A DNA stretch of 22,089 nt from an uncultured Oscillospiraceae bacterium. Its GTDB lineage: Bacteria > Bacillota > Clostridia > Oscillospirales > Oscillospiraceae. Shown in pieces: positions 13,712 through 19,852 of this stretch. A program made the translations under genes and the position numbers. Positions within the stretch are counted from its first letter, which is position 1. The number at the start of each line of letters is the position of its first letter. The DNA lies in contig CAKTVL010000025.1 in NCBI GenBank assembly GCA_934623575.1, positions 1 to 22,089 on the forward strand. The letters run 5' to 3'. The notes beneath the pieces were generated by a model that saw only the letters and a program-made list of their open reading frames with translations, was not told where the DNA came from and searched no databases.

Positions 13712-15037
13712 TTATAAAATTTTTCTCTCTCCGGTCCCCTGCCGCGGCGCGATGGGCCGCATCATGCAGAAATACCGGCTCTCGTCCGCCACATGGTCCT
13801 CCTGGCTGGTGTCCACGTCCTCCGGCGCCGTGGCGCTGTACAGCAGTCCCGGCACCGTCCGGATAAACGCCCTGCAATTCTCGAACACATACAGCATGGG
13901 ATACCCCTCCCCGTCGAAGCTCATCCGATAGTGCAGCTGCATCCACCCCGGTATCCGCCGGTTGTCCCCCTGCACGAAGTAAATGCGGTGCTTCAGCGCC
14001 GTCTCATAGATGCTCTCGCCCCGGCTGGCGTCCCATATAGCCGGGTCCGCCACGCCGTGGATGGTCCTCCCCCGCAGATACGGATGCTCCTCCTCGATCC
14101 GCCGTATCTCCGAAAACTGCCGCTCCGGCGTCCACAGCACGCCCTCGTCCGGCGTCCCCGTGCAGCCGTACAGCTCCGCGATCCGGTATACGCACCCGTC
14201 GAAGTCCACCGCCCACCAGCCGCAGGAAAAGGGCTTGGCGTATCCGAAATCGTAGCTCCGGTACACATTCCACTCCCGCGGGATGTCAAAGGGCCGGATA
14301 ACGTGGGTCCATCGCCGGTCGTCATAGTGGGCCGGGTCGTCGGTGAACTCCTGAAACACCTGTCCCGCCAGCACGTCCCACTTTCCCTCCAGCCACGCCG
14401 CCCGCAGCTTGGGCGGCAGCGCCCGCAGCTGCTCCACATACTCCGGCTGCCGCTCCAGCAGCACCCGGTTGTCCGTCACCCGCGCCGGGATAAACGCGTA
14501 CTCCTCCCCGTTCTCCCCCGGCTCATACCGCCGGTCGATAAACAGCCGCTTGATGTACCCGTGTCCCGGCCCGCCGGGGTTGCAGGTGTAGTAGATGCGC
14601 TTGGGATAGTCGTTCACCCCTCGCACGCAGGCCGCCAGCTGCCGCATCCACTTCTCCTTCAGCTGCGTGGCCTCGTCGAAGAAGATCACGTCGTACTCCG
14701 CGCCCTGATACCGCTCCGCGTCGCCGTCGCTGCTGCAATAGCCGAACTGCAAGGTGCTGCCGTTGCCGAATACAAACCGCCTTTCCCCGGCCCGGTATAC
14801 CGCCGCCCCCGCCAGCTCCCGCCGCAGGAACGTCAAATGGTTGGCCTCGATCTCCGGCATCGTCCGCCGCACCAGCAGCAGCCGTATCCCCGGATACCGC
14901 AGCGCCAGCAGCTTGGCCTTGCACCGCACCGCCCAGCTCTTTCCGCCGCCCCTGGCCCCGCCAAAGGCGATGTACTTCTTCCTGCACTGTAAAAACGCTC
15001 TCTGCCGCTCATTGGGCACCCCAATATTCAATTCCAT
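13712..15037 (-). CDS. Phage terminase large subunit
   Basis: A 441-residue packaging motor. The ATPase domain has Walker A GGARGGGKS (26-34), Walker B VIFFDE (117-122, with D121 and E122), and the coupling motif YTCNPGG (150-156). The nuclease domain has acidic residues in SYDFGYAKP (D263), GVADPAIWD (D331) and EDHVADESRY (D414/D418), as expected for the RNase H-like cleavage site. Nothing essential seems missing, so the protein should be active. The start at 15037 follows a GGAGAGAAGG ribosome binding site. It is separated from the small subunit by 270 bases of repeat DNA and from the portal by 80 bases. The packaging mode (headful or site-specific) cannot be told from sequence alone. Confidence 0.95.
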   Translation of the reverse strand: MELNIGVPNERQRAFLQCRKKYIAFGGARGGGKSWAVRCKAKLLALRYPGIRLLLVRRTMPEIEANHLTFLRRELAGAAVYRAGERRFVFGNGSTLQFGYCSSDGDAERYQGAEYDVIFFDEATQLKEKWMRQLAACVRGVNDYPKRIYYTCNPGGPGHGYIKRLFIDRRYEPGENGEEYAFIPARVTDNRVLLERQPEYVEQLRALPPKLRAAWLEGKWDVLAGQVFQEFTDDPAHYDDRRWTHVIRPFDIPREWNVYRSYDFGYAKPFSCGWWAVDFDGCVYRIAELYGCTGTPDEGVLWTPERQFSEIRRIEEEHPYLRGRTIHGVADPAIWDASRGESIYETALKHRIYFVQGDNRRIPGWMQLHYRMSFDGEGYPMLYVFENCRAFIRTVPGLLYSATAPEDVDTSQEDHVADESRYFCMMRPIAPRQGTGERKIL

Positions 15038-15307
15038 CCTTCTCTCCTTCTCCCCATTTCATTTTCCACGCCCCGCCGCCCCTGGCCCGCCCCTCGCCTT
15101 CCCCTCGAGGGGTTCGCGGTGTTGAATGACAGGCCGGTGGCCTGTCAGACCCGCAAACCGACCGACCCACAGGGAGACAGGTGCCCCGCAGCGCCGGACG
15201 AGGTGTCGCGGCGTTAGCCGCCTCGCCCCTCCTCTGGAAGCGGTTCGCAGGGAAACAGGTGCCCCGCAGGCCGCCGGATAAGGTGTGCGCCCAGCGCACA
15301 CCTCCCC
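15038..15307. repeat. Repeat-rich gap between the terminase genes
   Basis: The 270-base gap contains several short inverted repeats. TGACAGGCC/GGCCTGTCA is at 15127-15147. AGGTGTGCGC/GCGCACACCT is at 15281-15303, right after the small terminase stop. Two related AGG(G/A)A(G/A)ACAGGTGCCCCGCAG units lie at about 15170-15190 and 15249-15270. CTTCCCCTCGAGGGG at 15098-15112 is shared with the gap at 10660-10675. No T-run follows any stem on the transcribed strand, so strong termination is not expected. No gene is visible. Confidence 0.6.
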
Positions 15308-15691
15308 CTACCTGCTCAGCTCCTCCACGTCCTCCGCCATCACCACCTGCACCGCTCCGTCCTGCGCCGCGTCCCCGCAGCCCAGCGTTTTCTCCAATCC
15401 CACCAGCGTCTGCAACACCCCCGCCAGGTCCTTCACCGCCTTGATGTCCTCCGGCTCCACCTTTCCCGCCGCGTCGCGGGTCAACCGCACCAGCTGCCGC
15501 GCCACCTTCTGCATCTGCAATTTGGCGCTCGCCTCTGGCCCCTTCCGATAGCCCTTCCAGCCCTGCGCCGCCGCTTTCCGATACAGCGCCTGATACGATA
15601 CGCCATACGCCTTCGCCAGCTCCCGGCCGTTCATCTCCCGGTCCTCATACCTCTTCCGTATCTCCTCCCAGGGGATCACACACTCACGCAT
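15308..15691 (-). CDS. Phage terminase small subunit
   Basis: A 127-residue DNA-recognition subunit. The N-terminus (PWEEIRKRYEDREMNGRELA, then YGVSYQALYRKAAAQGW, about 7-48) is a helix-turn-helix of the kind used by small terminases to bind pac or cos. A basic helical middle (KLQMQKVARQLVRLTRDA) and a helical tail would support ring formation. The adjacent large terminase confirms the role. The ATG at 15691 was chosen over an in-frame GTG three codons earlier, because GGAGGTGA lies upstream. This start overlaps the end of the preceding small gene. Confidence 0.82.
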   Translation of the reverse strand: MRECVIPWEEIRKRYEDREMNGRELAKAYGVSYQALYRKAAAQGWKGYRKGPEASAKLQMQKVARQLVRLTRDAAGKVEPEDIKAVKDLAGVLQTLVGLEKTLGCGDAAQDGAVQVVMAEDVEELSR

Positions 15692-15866
15692 TCTCCTCAC
15701 CTCCGATCACCTCATACACCGCCAGTATCTGCGCCGCATACGCCGCCAGACACCCCCGGCACACGTTCTCTCCGCCGACCCGGTAGTACCGCTCCCCGCG
15801 CCACAGCTCGTCGCCGCACAGATCGCACTGCCCACACGCCGCGTCCGCCTTTTTTCTGTACCTCAT
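15684..15866 (-). CDS. Small zinc-ribbon-like phage protein
   Basis: A 60-residue protein with paired cysteines: CGQCDLCGDELW near the N-terminus and VCRGCLAAY about 20 residues later. This is a typical treble-clef or zinc-ribbon arrangement. I recall similar small proteins directly upstream of small terminases in Firmicute prophages, but their function is not known to me. A role in DNA or protein binding is inference. ATG 15866 follows AAGGGGG seven bases upstream, and a GTG further upstream (15908) was rejected. The gene's end overlaps the start of the small terminase by 8 bases, so they are probably translationally coupled. It is the first gene of the cassette. Confidence 0.75.
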   Translation of the reverse strand: MRYRKKADAACGQCDLCGDELWRGERYYRVGGENVCRGCLAAYAAQILAVYEVIGGEENA

Positions 15867-15939
15867 ACCGTTTCCCCCTTGTAAAATAGTCCCTTGCCCA
15901 CCCTTCACCCTATATCCCTACCCTAAAAAAGCCGCAGGT

Positions 15940-15959
15940 GTTGCACGCAAACGTCCAAC
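15940..15959. repeat. Repeated hairpin element before the first phage gene
   Basis: GTTGCACG-CAAA-CGTCCAAC is the second copy of the element at 13678-13699. The stem has one C-C mismatch here while the loop is identical. It lies about 75 bases upstream of the first gene of the cassette. Confidence 0.7.
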
Positions 15960-16039
15960 TCCCGCGAATTTTTAATACTTTTTTAATATTTCACCCCTCC
16001 TACCCCCCCGCTTGTTGACCGGTGCACCCCTTGCACCCC

Positions 16040-16150
16040 TCCGCAGGGAGACAGGTGTCAGCCGCAGGCTGACGGATAAGGTGTCATTGCGAGGGCGCTC
16101 CGCGCCCGTACCCCAAGGGCACTTGTTTCACTGCGCGGCAACCCGTCCCC
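16040..16150. repeat. Degenerate intergenic repeats
   Basis: A GTCAGCCGCAGGCTGACGGA unit (about 16057-16077) is followed by a GTCATTGCGAGGGCGCTCCGC unit (from 16082). Both match the gap at 10660-10745. The stretch ending near 16125 contains an inverted copy of the AAGTGCCCTTGGGGTACGG segment of that gap. The repeat cluster is therefore partly duplicated on both sides of the capsid and terminase genes. Confidence 0.65.
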
Positions 16151-16191
16151 CAAAACACAAAAAAGAAGCACCCCTCCGGGTGCTTCTTTTT
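16151..16191 (-). terminator. Terminator of the surface-protein gene
   Basis: GAAGCACCC (16165-16173) and GGGTGCTTC (16178-16186) form a perfect 9-bp stem with loop CTCC, extended by an A-run on one side and a T-run on the other. It has a U-tract in both directions. On the minus strand it lies about 50 bases beyond the surface-protein stop and should prevent read-through into the phage cassette. Confidence 0.88.
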
Positions 16192-16195
16192 CATT

Positions 16196-16230
16196 GTCAT
16201 TGCGAGGAGCAAAGCGACGTGGCAATCCGT
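16196..16230. repeat. Intergenic palindromic repeat, copy D
   Basis: GTCATTGCGAGGAG...ACGTGGCAATCCGT is the same element as copies A and B, with a short GCAAAGC centre. It lies between the surface-protein stop codon and its terminator, so it would be part of that mRNA's 3' end. Confidence 0.8.
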
Positions 16231-16237
16231 TCCCCAA

Positions 16238-18094
16238 TCAGTGTCTCTTCTTCGCCGTCCACGCCATACCCGTCGCCGACAGCACCGCCGTCACGGCGTA
16301 CACGCCAACCCCCGCGTCAAACGTCTTGGGGCTCGCCTTCGCCGTGTCCGTGGTGGTATCCGTGCTGGGATAGTAGTAATAATACCCACCGGACGCCGCC
16401 GTGACCGTCACCGTGCAAACCGCAGACTTTCCACCGGCAGTCGCGGTGATGGTCGCCGTGCCCTTGGCTACCGCCGTAACAACACCGTTCTCATTCACCG
16501 TAGCCACGGTCGCGTCGCTGGACGTCCATGTTACACCAGGCTCACTTGCGTTCTCCGGCGTGACCGTTGCCGTCAGCGTCTCCGTCTTACCCACCTGCAG
16601 CTCCATAGTGCTCTTGTTCAGCGCCACACCGGCCACCGGCATCGACACCGTCCATGTTTTCGCCGTCGCGTCGTAGACCACCGCCGCGCCTTCCGCCACA
16701 TAGCTCCGGAATGTATTATCACCCCACTGCACGTCTCCGCTGCCGCTGCGCAGATCAATAAACTTTCCAGCCACAAACTGAAGTCCGTTCCGCATCTCCT
16801 CTGTGCAGGTAAAATGATATTCGCCGCCGTTGAAAACAGTTGCCGCTCCCTGCTGAGAATGGATGCTGCCAGCCTTCATCACACAATTGAGCGTTACCGT
16901 ACCATAATTCTGGATCTGCGCATTGACTCCCCCTTCGCCGCTCTCGCCGATCTGCACCCCCTTTATTATGGCAAGCGTACCATAGTTAGTGAGATAGTTT
17001 TCGATCTTTCCTGCCGTGATCTCGACCTTTGCGCCCTTGCAGATAACCATCTGCGAATAGCTCTGGTCCGCCAGTGTCACGTCCTCCGCGATCGTCCTGC
17101 GGGTATAGCTGCCGGCAAGCGCACCGGTGTTGGTGTTCTCCGTTGCCGTCAGTCCTTCCATATCTGTATGGCCCTGCCCTACGACACCACCGATATTGGC
17201 GTGCTCATTGCTTGTTCCGGCAGTCCCACTGAGTGTTACAGTCCCACTGTTGATGCAGCTGCTGACCGTACCGACAGACCCGGACGCACCGCCGAGAATG
17301 CCACCGGCCGCGCCCTTACCGTTCACAGCCGCCGTATTTTCGCAGCCATCGATCTTGAATTGAGCCCCGCTCTGCTCCAGACCGACCCAACCAACGATAC
17401 CGCCCGCAGCATAAGTGCCGGTCGCTTCCGACGTCACTGCGCCATAGTTCTTACAATTCAGCACCTCTGTAGCGATTTGAACCAGGTTGACAATACCGCC
17501 CGCTCTGTCGCCACTGGACTTTATCTCACCATAGTTGACGCAGTCTTTGATAACTGCACTCCCGCTGTTCTTCGTGTATACCACAATACCGGCCGCCTTC
17601 TTTGTGCCGACAACGGTCGCCTTATTGACACAGTTCTCCACCGTACCGCCGTTCATCTGGCCGACAACGCCCGCAACGTCTGCGCCGCTGATAGTGCCCG
17701 TCACCGTTACGTTCTTGATCGTGGCGCCCTTGATCGCGCCAAACAGCGCAGCGTATCCTCCGAATGCGCTGTCAAGGCTGTTACTGATGCCATTGATGGT
17801 CACCGTCCTGCCGTTTCCGTCGAAGCTTCCGGCAAATTTGTTATTATCATTCTTCTTCTGTCCGATGGGCGTCCAGTCCGTCACGGTGACGCTCGCGCCC
17901 AGTTTGAAATACTTGCCACTGTACACTGTACCGCTGTTCACATCCGTGGCCAACTTCTTCAATCCCGCCTCGGTCGTGATCACATACGGATCAGCCTCCG
18001 TACCGGAGCCCGTCCAGCTCTCCTCCGCCCAGCTCACGCTGCACAGCCCCAGCGCCAAAACCAGCGCCAGTATCGTTGCTACCCACTTTTTCAT
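16238..18094 (-). CDS. Secreted cell-surface protein with repeat region, Ig-like domain and sorting-type tail
   Basis: A 618-residue exported protein. Residues 1-23 are a signal peptide (MKKWVATILALVLALGLCSVSWA). Residues about 60-430 carry short repeated Gly/Val/Asn/Cys-rich units such as GGIV-x-CxN-x-G (DCVNYGEIKSSGDRAGGIVN, SCINSGTVTLSG), resembling GLUG-type or right-handed beta-helix adhesin repeats. Residues 485-567 are a bacterial Ig-like group 2 domain (VALNKSTMELQVGKTETL, then VTWTSSDATVATV). A Tyr/Ser/Thr-rich linker leads to SPKTFDAG (588-595), a hydrophobic helix and the basic tail KKRH, a layout like a sortase signal. The gene has its own promoter and terminator. Its base composition is less GC-rich than the phage genes. 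An adhesin or wall-anchored structural role is likely; the ligand is unknown. Confidence 0.85.
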   Translation of the reverse strand: MKKWVATILALVLALGLCSVSWAEESWTGSGTEADPYVITTEAGLKKLATDVNSGTVYSGKYFKLGASVTVTDWTPIGQKKNDNNKFAGSFDGNGRTVTINGISNSLDSAFGGYAALFGAIKGATIKNVTVTGTISGADVAGVVGQMNGGTVENCVNKATVVGTKKAAGIVVYTKNSGSAVIKDCVNYGEIKSSGDRAGGIVNLVQIATEVLNCKNYGAVTSEATGTYAAGGIVGWVGLEQSGAQFKIDGCENTAAVNGKGAAGGILGGASGSVGTVSSCINSGTVTLSGTAGTSNEHANIGGVVGQGHTDMEGLTATENTNTGALAGSYTRRTIAEDVTLADQSYSQMVICKGAKVEITAGKIENYLTNYGTLAIIKGVQIGESGEGGVNAQIQNYGTVTLNCVMKAGSIHSQQGAATVFNGGEYHFTCTEEMRNGLQFVAGKFIDLRSGSGDVQWGDNTFRSYVAEGAAVVYDATAKTWTVSMPVAGVALNKSTMELQVGKTETLTATVTPENASEPGVTWTSSDATVATVNENGVVTAVAKGTATITATAGGKSAVCTVTVTAASGGYYYYYPSTDTTTDTAKASPKTFDAGVGVYAVTAVLSATGMAWTAKKRH

Positions 18095-18135
18095 GTCCTC
18101 TACCCCTTTTCAGGTCAAATTTCCGCAGGCCGCTT

Positions 18136-18157
18136 CGTTTTAATCTCTGTTAAAACG
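18136..18157. promoter_or_regulatory. Leader palindrome 1 of the surface-protein gene
   Basis: CGTTTTAA (18136-18143) and TTAAAACG (18150-18157) are perfect inverted repeats around six bases. They lie in the leader between the predicted transcription start and the start codon. The element could be a protein-binding site or a weak RNA hairpin. Confidence 0.5.
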
Positions 18158-18162
18158 CTAAA

Positions 18163-18178
18163 GCAGGAGTACTCCTGC
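18163..18178. promoter_or_regulatory. Leader palindrome 2 of the surface-protein gene (operator candidate)
   Basis: GCAGGAGTACTCCTGC is a perfect 16-bp palindrome with no spacer. It begins about four bases downstream of the predicted transcription start. A repressor dimer bound here would block early elongation. The lack of a loop argues for a DNA-binding site over an RNA hairpin. Confidence 0.6.
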
Positions 18179-18188
18179 GGATATACAG

Positions 18189-18216
18189 ATTATACCACAC
18201 TCTTCTCATTTGTCCA
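18189..18216 (-). promoter_or_regulatory. Extended -10 promoter of the surface-protein gene
   Basis: On the minus strand, TATAAT (18194-18189) is preceded by TGG, giving an extended -10. TGGACA (18216-18211) lies 16 bases upstream as a near-consensus -35. The predicted start is near 18182, about 88 bases before the ATG at 18094. Confidence 0.8.
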
Positions 18217-18355
18217 TCCCCATTTCAGCATTTTCTCCCAAATCCCCCATTCCCGGTAACAATTTTCTCGCATTTTCCCACATTTTGGAAATTCCCCGCC
18301 CCTTTTGTAGGGCCGCGAACCTCTGTCCGCCCGCCGCGCCCTCGCGTCCCCCCCC

Positions 18356-18394
18356 CAAAAAAAAATACAACTCCCCCGGCTTCGCCGGGGGAGT
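18356..18394 (-). terminator. Terminator of the lysine-fermentation operon
   Basis: The arms ACTCCCCCGGC (18370-18380) and GCCGGGGGAGT (18384-18394) form an 11-bp perfect stem with a 3-base loop. A long U-tract with one interruption follows on the minus strand. It lies 15 bases after the CoA-transferase beta stop codon. Confidence 0.93.
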
Positions 18395-18409
18395 CACACG
18401 CATTTTCAC

Positions 18410-19078
18410 TTAGTCCAGCATGCTCTTCAGGTCGATAGCGACCTCGAAGGGAGCCGCAGTGGCCTCCTTCACCTGATCCACGGTGAACTCGGGGTTGATC
18501 TCGGTCATCAGCAGGCCCTTGTCGGTGACCTCGAACACGCACATCTCAGTGATGATCTTGTTCACGCAGTGAGAGGCGGTCAGGGGCAGACGGCACTTCT
18601 CAAAGATCTTGGGGTTGCCCTTGGCGGTGTGCTCCATGCACACGATGCAGTGCTTGGCGCCCACGCACAGGTCCATGGCGCCGCCCATGCCGGGCATCTT
18701 CTTGCCGGGGATGATCCAGTTGGCCAGATTGCCCTCGGCGTCCACCTCCAGCGCGCCCAGGAAGCAGGCGTCCACATGGCCGCCGCGGATCAGGCCGAAG
18801 TTACTGGCGGAGTCGATGAAACCGCCGCCGTAAGCCACGGAGGCCGGGCTGCCGCCCGCGTCCACCACGTGGTACGGATCATAATTCTCGTCGCCCTCCT
18901 TGGGGGCCTTGCCGGCGGAGACGATACCCAGCTCAGCGTGGATGATCAGCTCCACACCCTCGGGCAGATAGTGAGGGATCAGGGTGGGCAGACCGATGCC
19001 CAGGTTCACGACGTCGCCGTCTTTCAGCTCTTTGGCGCAGCGCTTGGCAATAAAGCCCTTGATCTCAGACTTTTCCAT
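18410..19078 (-). CDS. atoA: 3-oxoacid/butyrate-acetoacetate CoA-transferase, beta subunit
   Basis: A 222-residue beta subunit of a family I CoA-transferase. It contains VNLGIGLPTLIPHYLP (24-39) and the region of the catalytic glutamate, IIHAELGIVSAG (Glu49). Further matches are GGSPASVAYGGGFIDSA, RGGHVDACFLGALEVD and GKKMPGMGGAMDLCVGAK. The glutamate forms the CoA thioester that moves CoA between acids. The surrounding HAELGIV differs from the more usual SENGxxG, which may reflect another substrate. Next to KamDE the likely reaction is butyryl-CoA + acetoacetate to acetoacetyl-CoA + butyrate, the last linking step of lysine fermentation. The ATG at 19078 shares its A with the alpha subunit's TAA stop, so the subunits are translationally coupled. 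The exact substrate is inferred from context. Confidence 0.88.
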   Translation of the reverse strand: MEKSEIKGFIAKRCAKELKDGDVVNLGIGLPTLIPHYLPEGVELIIHAELGIVSAGKAPKEGDENYDPYHVVDAGGSPASVAYGGGFIDSASNFGLIRGGHVDACFLGALEVDAEGNLANWIIPGKKMPGMGGAMDLCVGAKHCIVCMEHTAKGNPKIFEKCRLPLTASHCVNKIITEMCVFEVTDKGLLMTEINPEFTVDQVKEATAAPFEVAIDLKSMLD

Positions 19079-19770
19079 TACTTTCTGTCTCCTTCCACGA
19101 TGTAGTTCACGCACATACCGTAGGTATGGACGTTCTCCGGCTCAATATCGCCCACGGGAACGATATACTCGCACTCAGCGATAACGGTGTCAGCGGCGGT
19201 GGCCATGACAACGTTGAAGTTGCGCATGGTGCCCTTGTACCAGCAGTTGCCGTACTCGTCGCACTTATAGGCGCCCAGCAGGGCGAAGTCGGCGTGGATG
19301 GGCTTCATCAGCAGATAATCCTTGCCGTCCACGGTGTGGCGACCCAGGCAGAAGGGGGACTCCTCCACCAGCGTATCGATGCCCACGGGCGTCAGCACGC
19401 CGCCCAGACCGGCGCCGCCGGCGCGGATGCACTCAGCCAGAGTGCCCTGGGGCAGCAGGTTGACCTCCAGCGTGCCCTCGGTGTTCTGCTGGCCGACCTC
19501 GGGGGTCATGCCCACGTGGGTGGCGATCACGCGCTTGACCTGATGGTTGTGGATCAGTTCGGCGATGCCGAAGAACTCCTCACCCATGGGGCCGGTCGCA
19601 CGACCCATATCGTTGGCGATCAGGGTCAGATCCTTGGTGCCCCGTGCCACCAGCTCCTTGACGATAGCACGCGCCTGGCCGCAAGCCAGGAAGCCGCCGC
19701 ACATAATGGTAGCGCCGTCGGGGATCATGGCTGCCGCTTCCTTGGCAGTCAATACAGGTTTCTTTGCCAT
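19078..19770 (-). CDS. atoD: 3-oxoacid/butyrate-acetoacetate CoA-transferase, alpha subunit
   Basis: A 230-residue alpha subunit. The N-terminal part has PDGATIMCGGFLACGQARAI (17-36) and KDLTLIANDMG (46-56). The middle has RVIATHVGMTPEV and EVNLLPQGTLAECIRAGGAGLGGVLTPVG, the usual glycine-rich CoA-binding region. The C-terminal segment includes ADFALLGAYKCDEYGN and AECEYIVPVGDI. Length and motifs match AtoD/CtfA/ScoA-type subunits, and the beta subunit follows directly, sharing one base. The ATG at 19770 has AGGAGG seven bases upstream. It is separated from kamE by an 82-base gap containing a long hairpin. Together the subunits act in the cytoplasm to activate acetoacetate (or a related 3-oxoacid) using butyryl-CoA; the gene symbol is by analogy. 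Confidence 0.88.
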   Translation of the reverse strand: MAKKPVLTAKEAAAMIPDGATIMCGGFLACGQARAIVKELVARGTKDLTLIANDMGRATGPMGEEFFGIAELIHNHQVKRVIATHVGMTPEVGQQNTEGTLEVNLLPQGTLAECIRAGGAGLGGVLTPVGIDTLVEESPFCLGRHTVDGKDYLLMKPIHADFALLGAYKCDEYGNCWYKGTMRNFNVVMATAADTVIAECEYIVPVGDIEPENVHTYGMCVNYIVEGDRK

Positions 19771-19800
19771 TTCTGTTCCTCCTACTTATTTCGTTGCATT

Positions 19801-19841
19801 GACCACCGAGCCAGCCGGCATCTCCGGCCGACCCGGTGGTC
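19801..19841 (-). other. Intercistronic RNA hairpin between kamE and the CoA-transferase genes
   Basis: The arms 19801-19818 and 19824-19841 pair over 18 positions around a 5-base loop. On the plus strand three positions are A-C mismatches. In the RNA made from the minus strand the same three become G-U wobbles, so the full 18-bp stem forms only in the operon's own transcript. No U-tract follows, so it probably tunes mRNA processing or stability and does not end transcription. Confidence 0.7.
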
Positions 19842-19852
19842 GTTGCTGCATT

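Larger units (their letters stand above)
15867..16237. other. Control region upstream of the phage cassette
   Basis: The 370 bases between the surface-protein stop and the first phage gene hold, in transcription order: palindromic repeat copy D, a strong terminator (16151-16191), degenerate repeats (about 16040-16150), an AT-rich stretch (15966-15990), and the repeated hairpin (15940-15959). No convincing -35/-10 pair was found on the minus strand. The AT-rich run TATTAAAAAAGTATTAAAA is the likeliest promoter zone. The terminator implies that the phage genes need their own promoter here. Confidence 0.5.

Noticed and set aside
11889..13931. 680-codon plus-strand frame opposite the portal and terminase genes
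   Set aside because: It is the antisense shadow of the portal gene, rich in Arg/Leu/His/Pro, with no ribosome binding site or recognisable domain.
10550..16230. Repeat units as a CRISPR array
   Set aside because: The units are few, unevenly spaced and imperfectly palindromic with variable centres, and there are no regular spacers or cas genes.
16241..18259. 672-codon plus-strand frame opposite the surface-protein gene
   Set aside because: The minus-strand frame has a signal peptide, Ig-like domain and sorting tail; the plus frame has none and crosses the promoter region.
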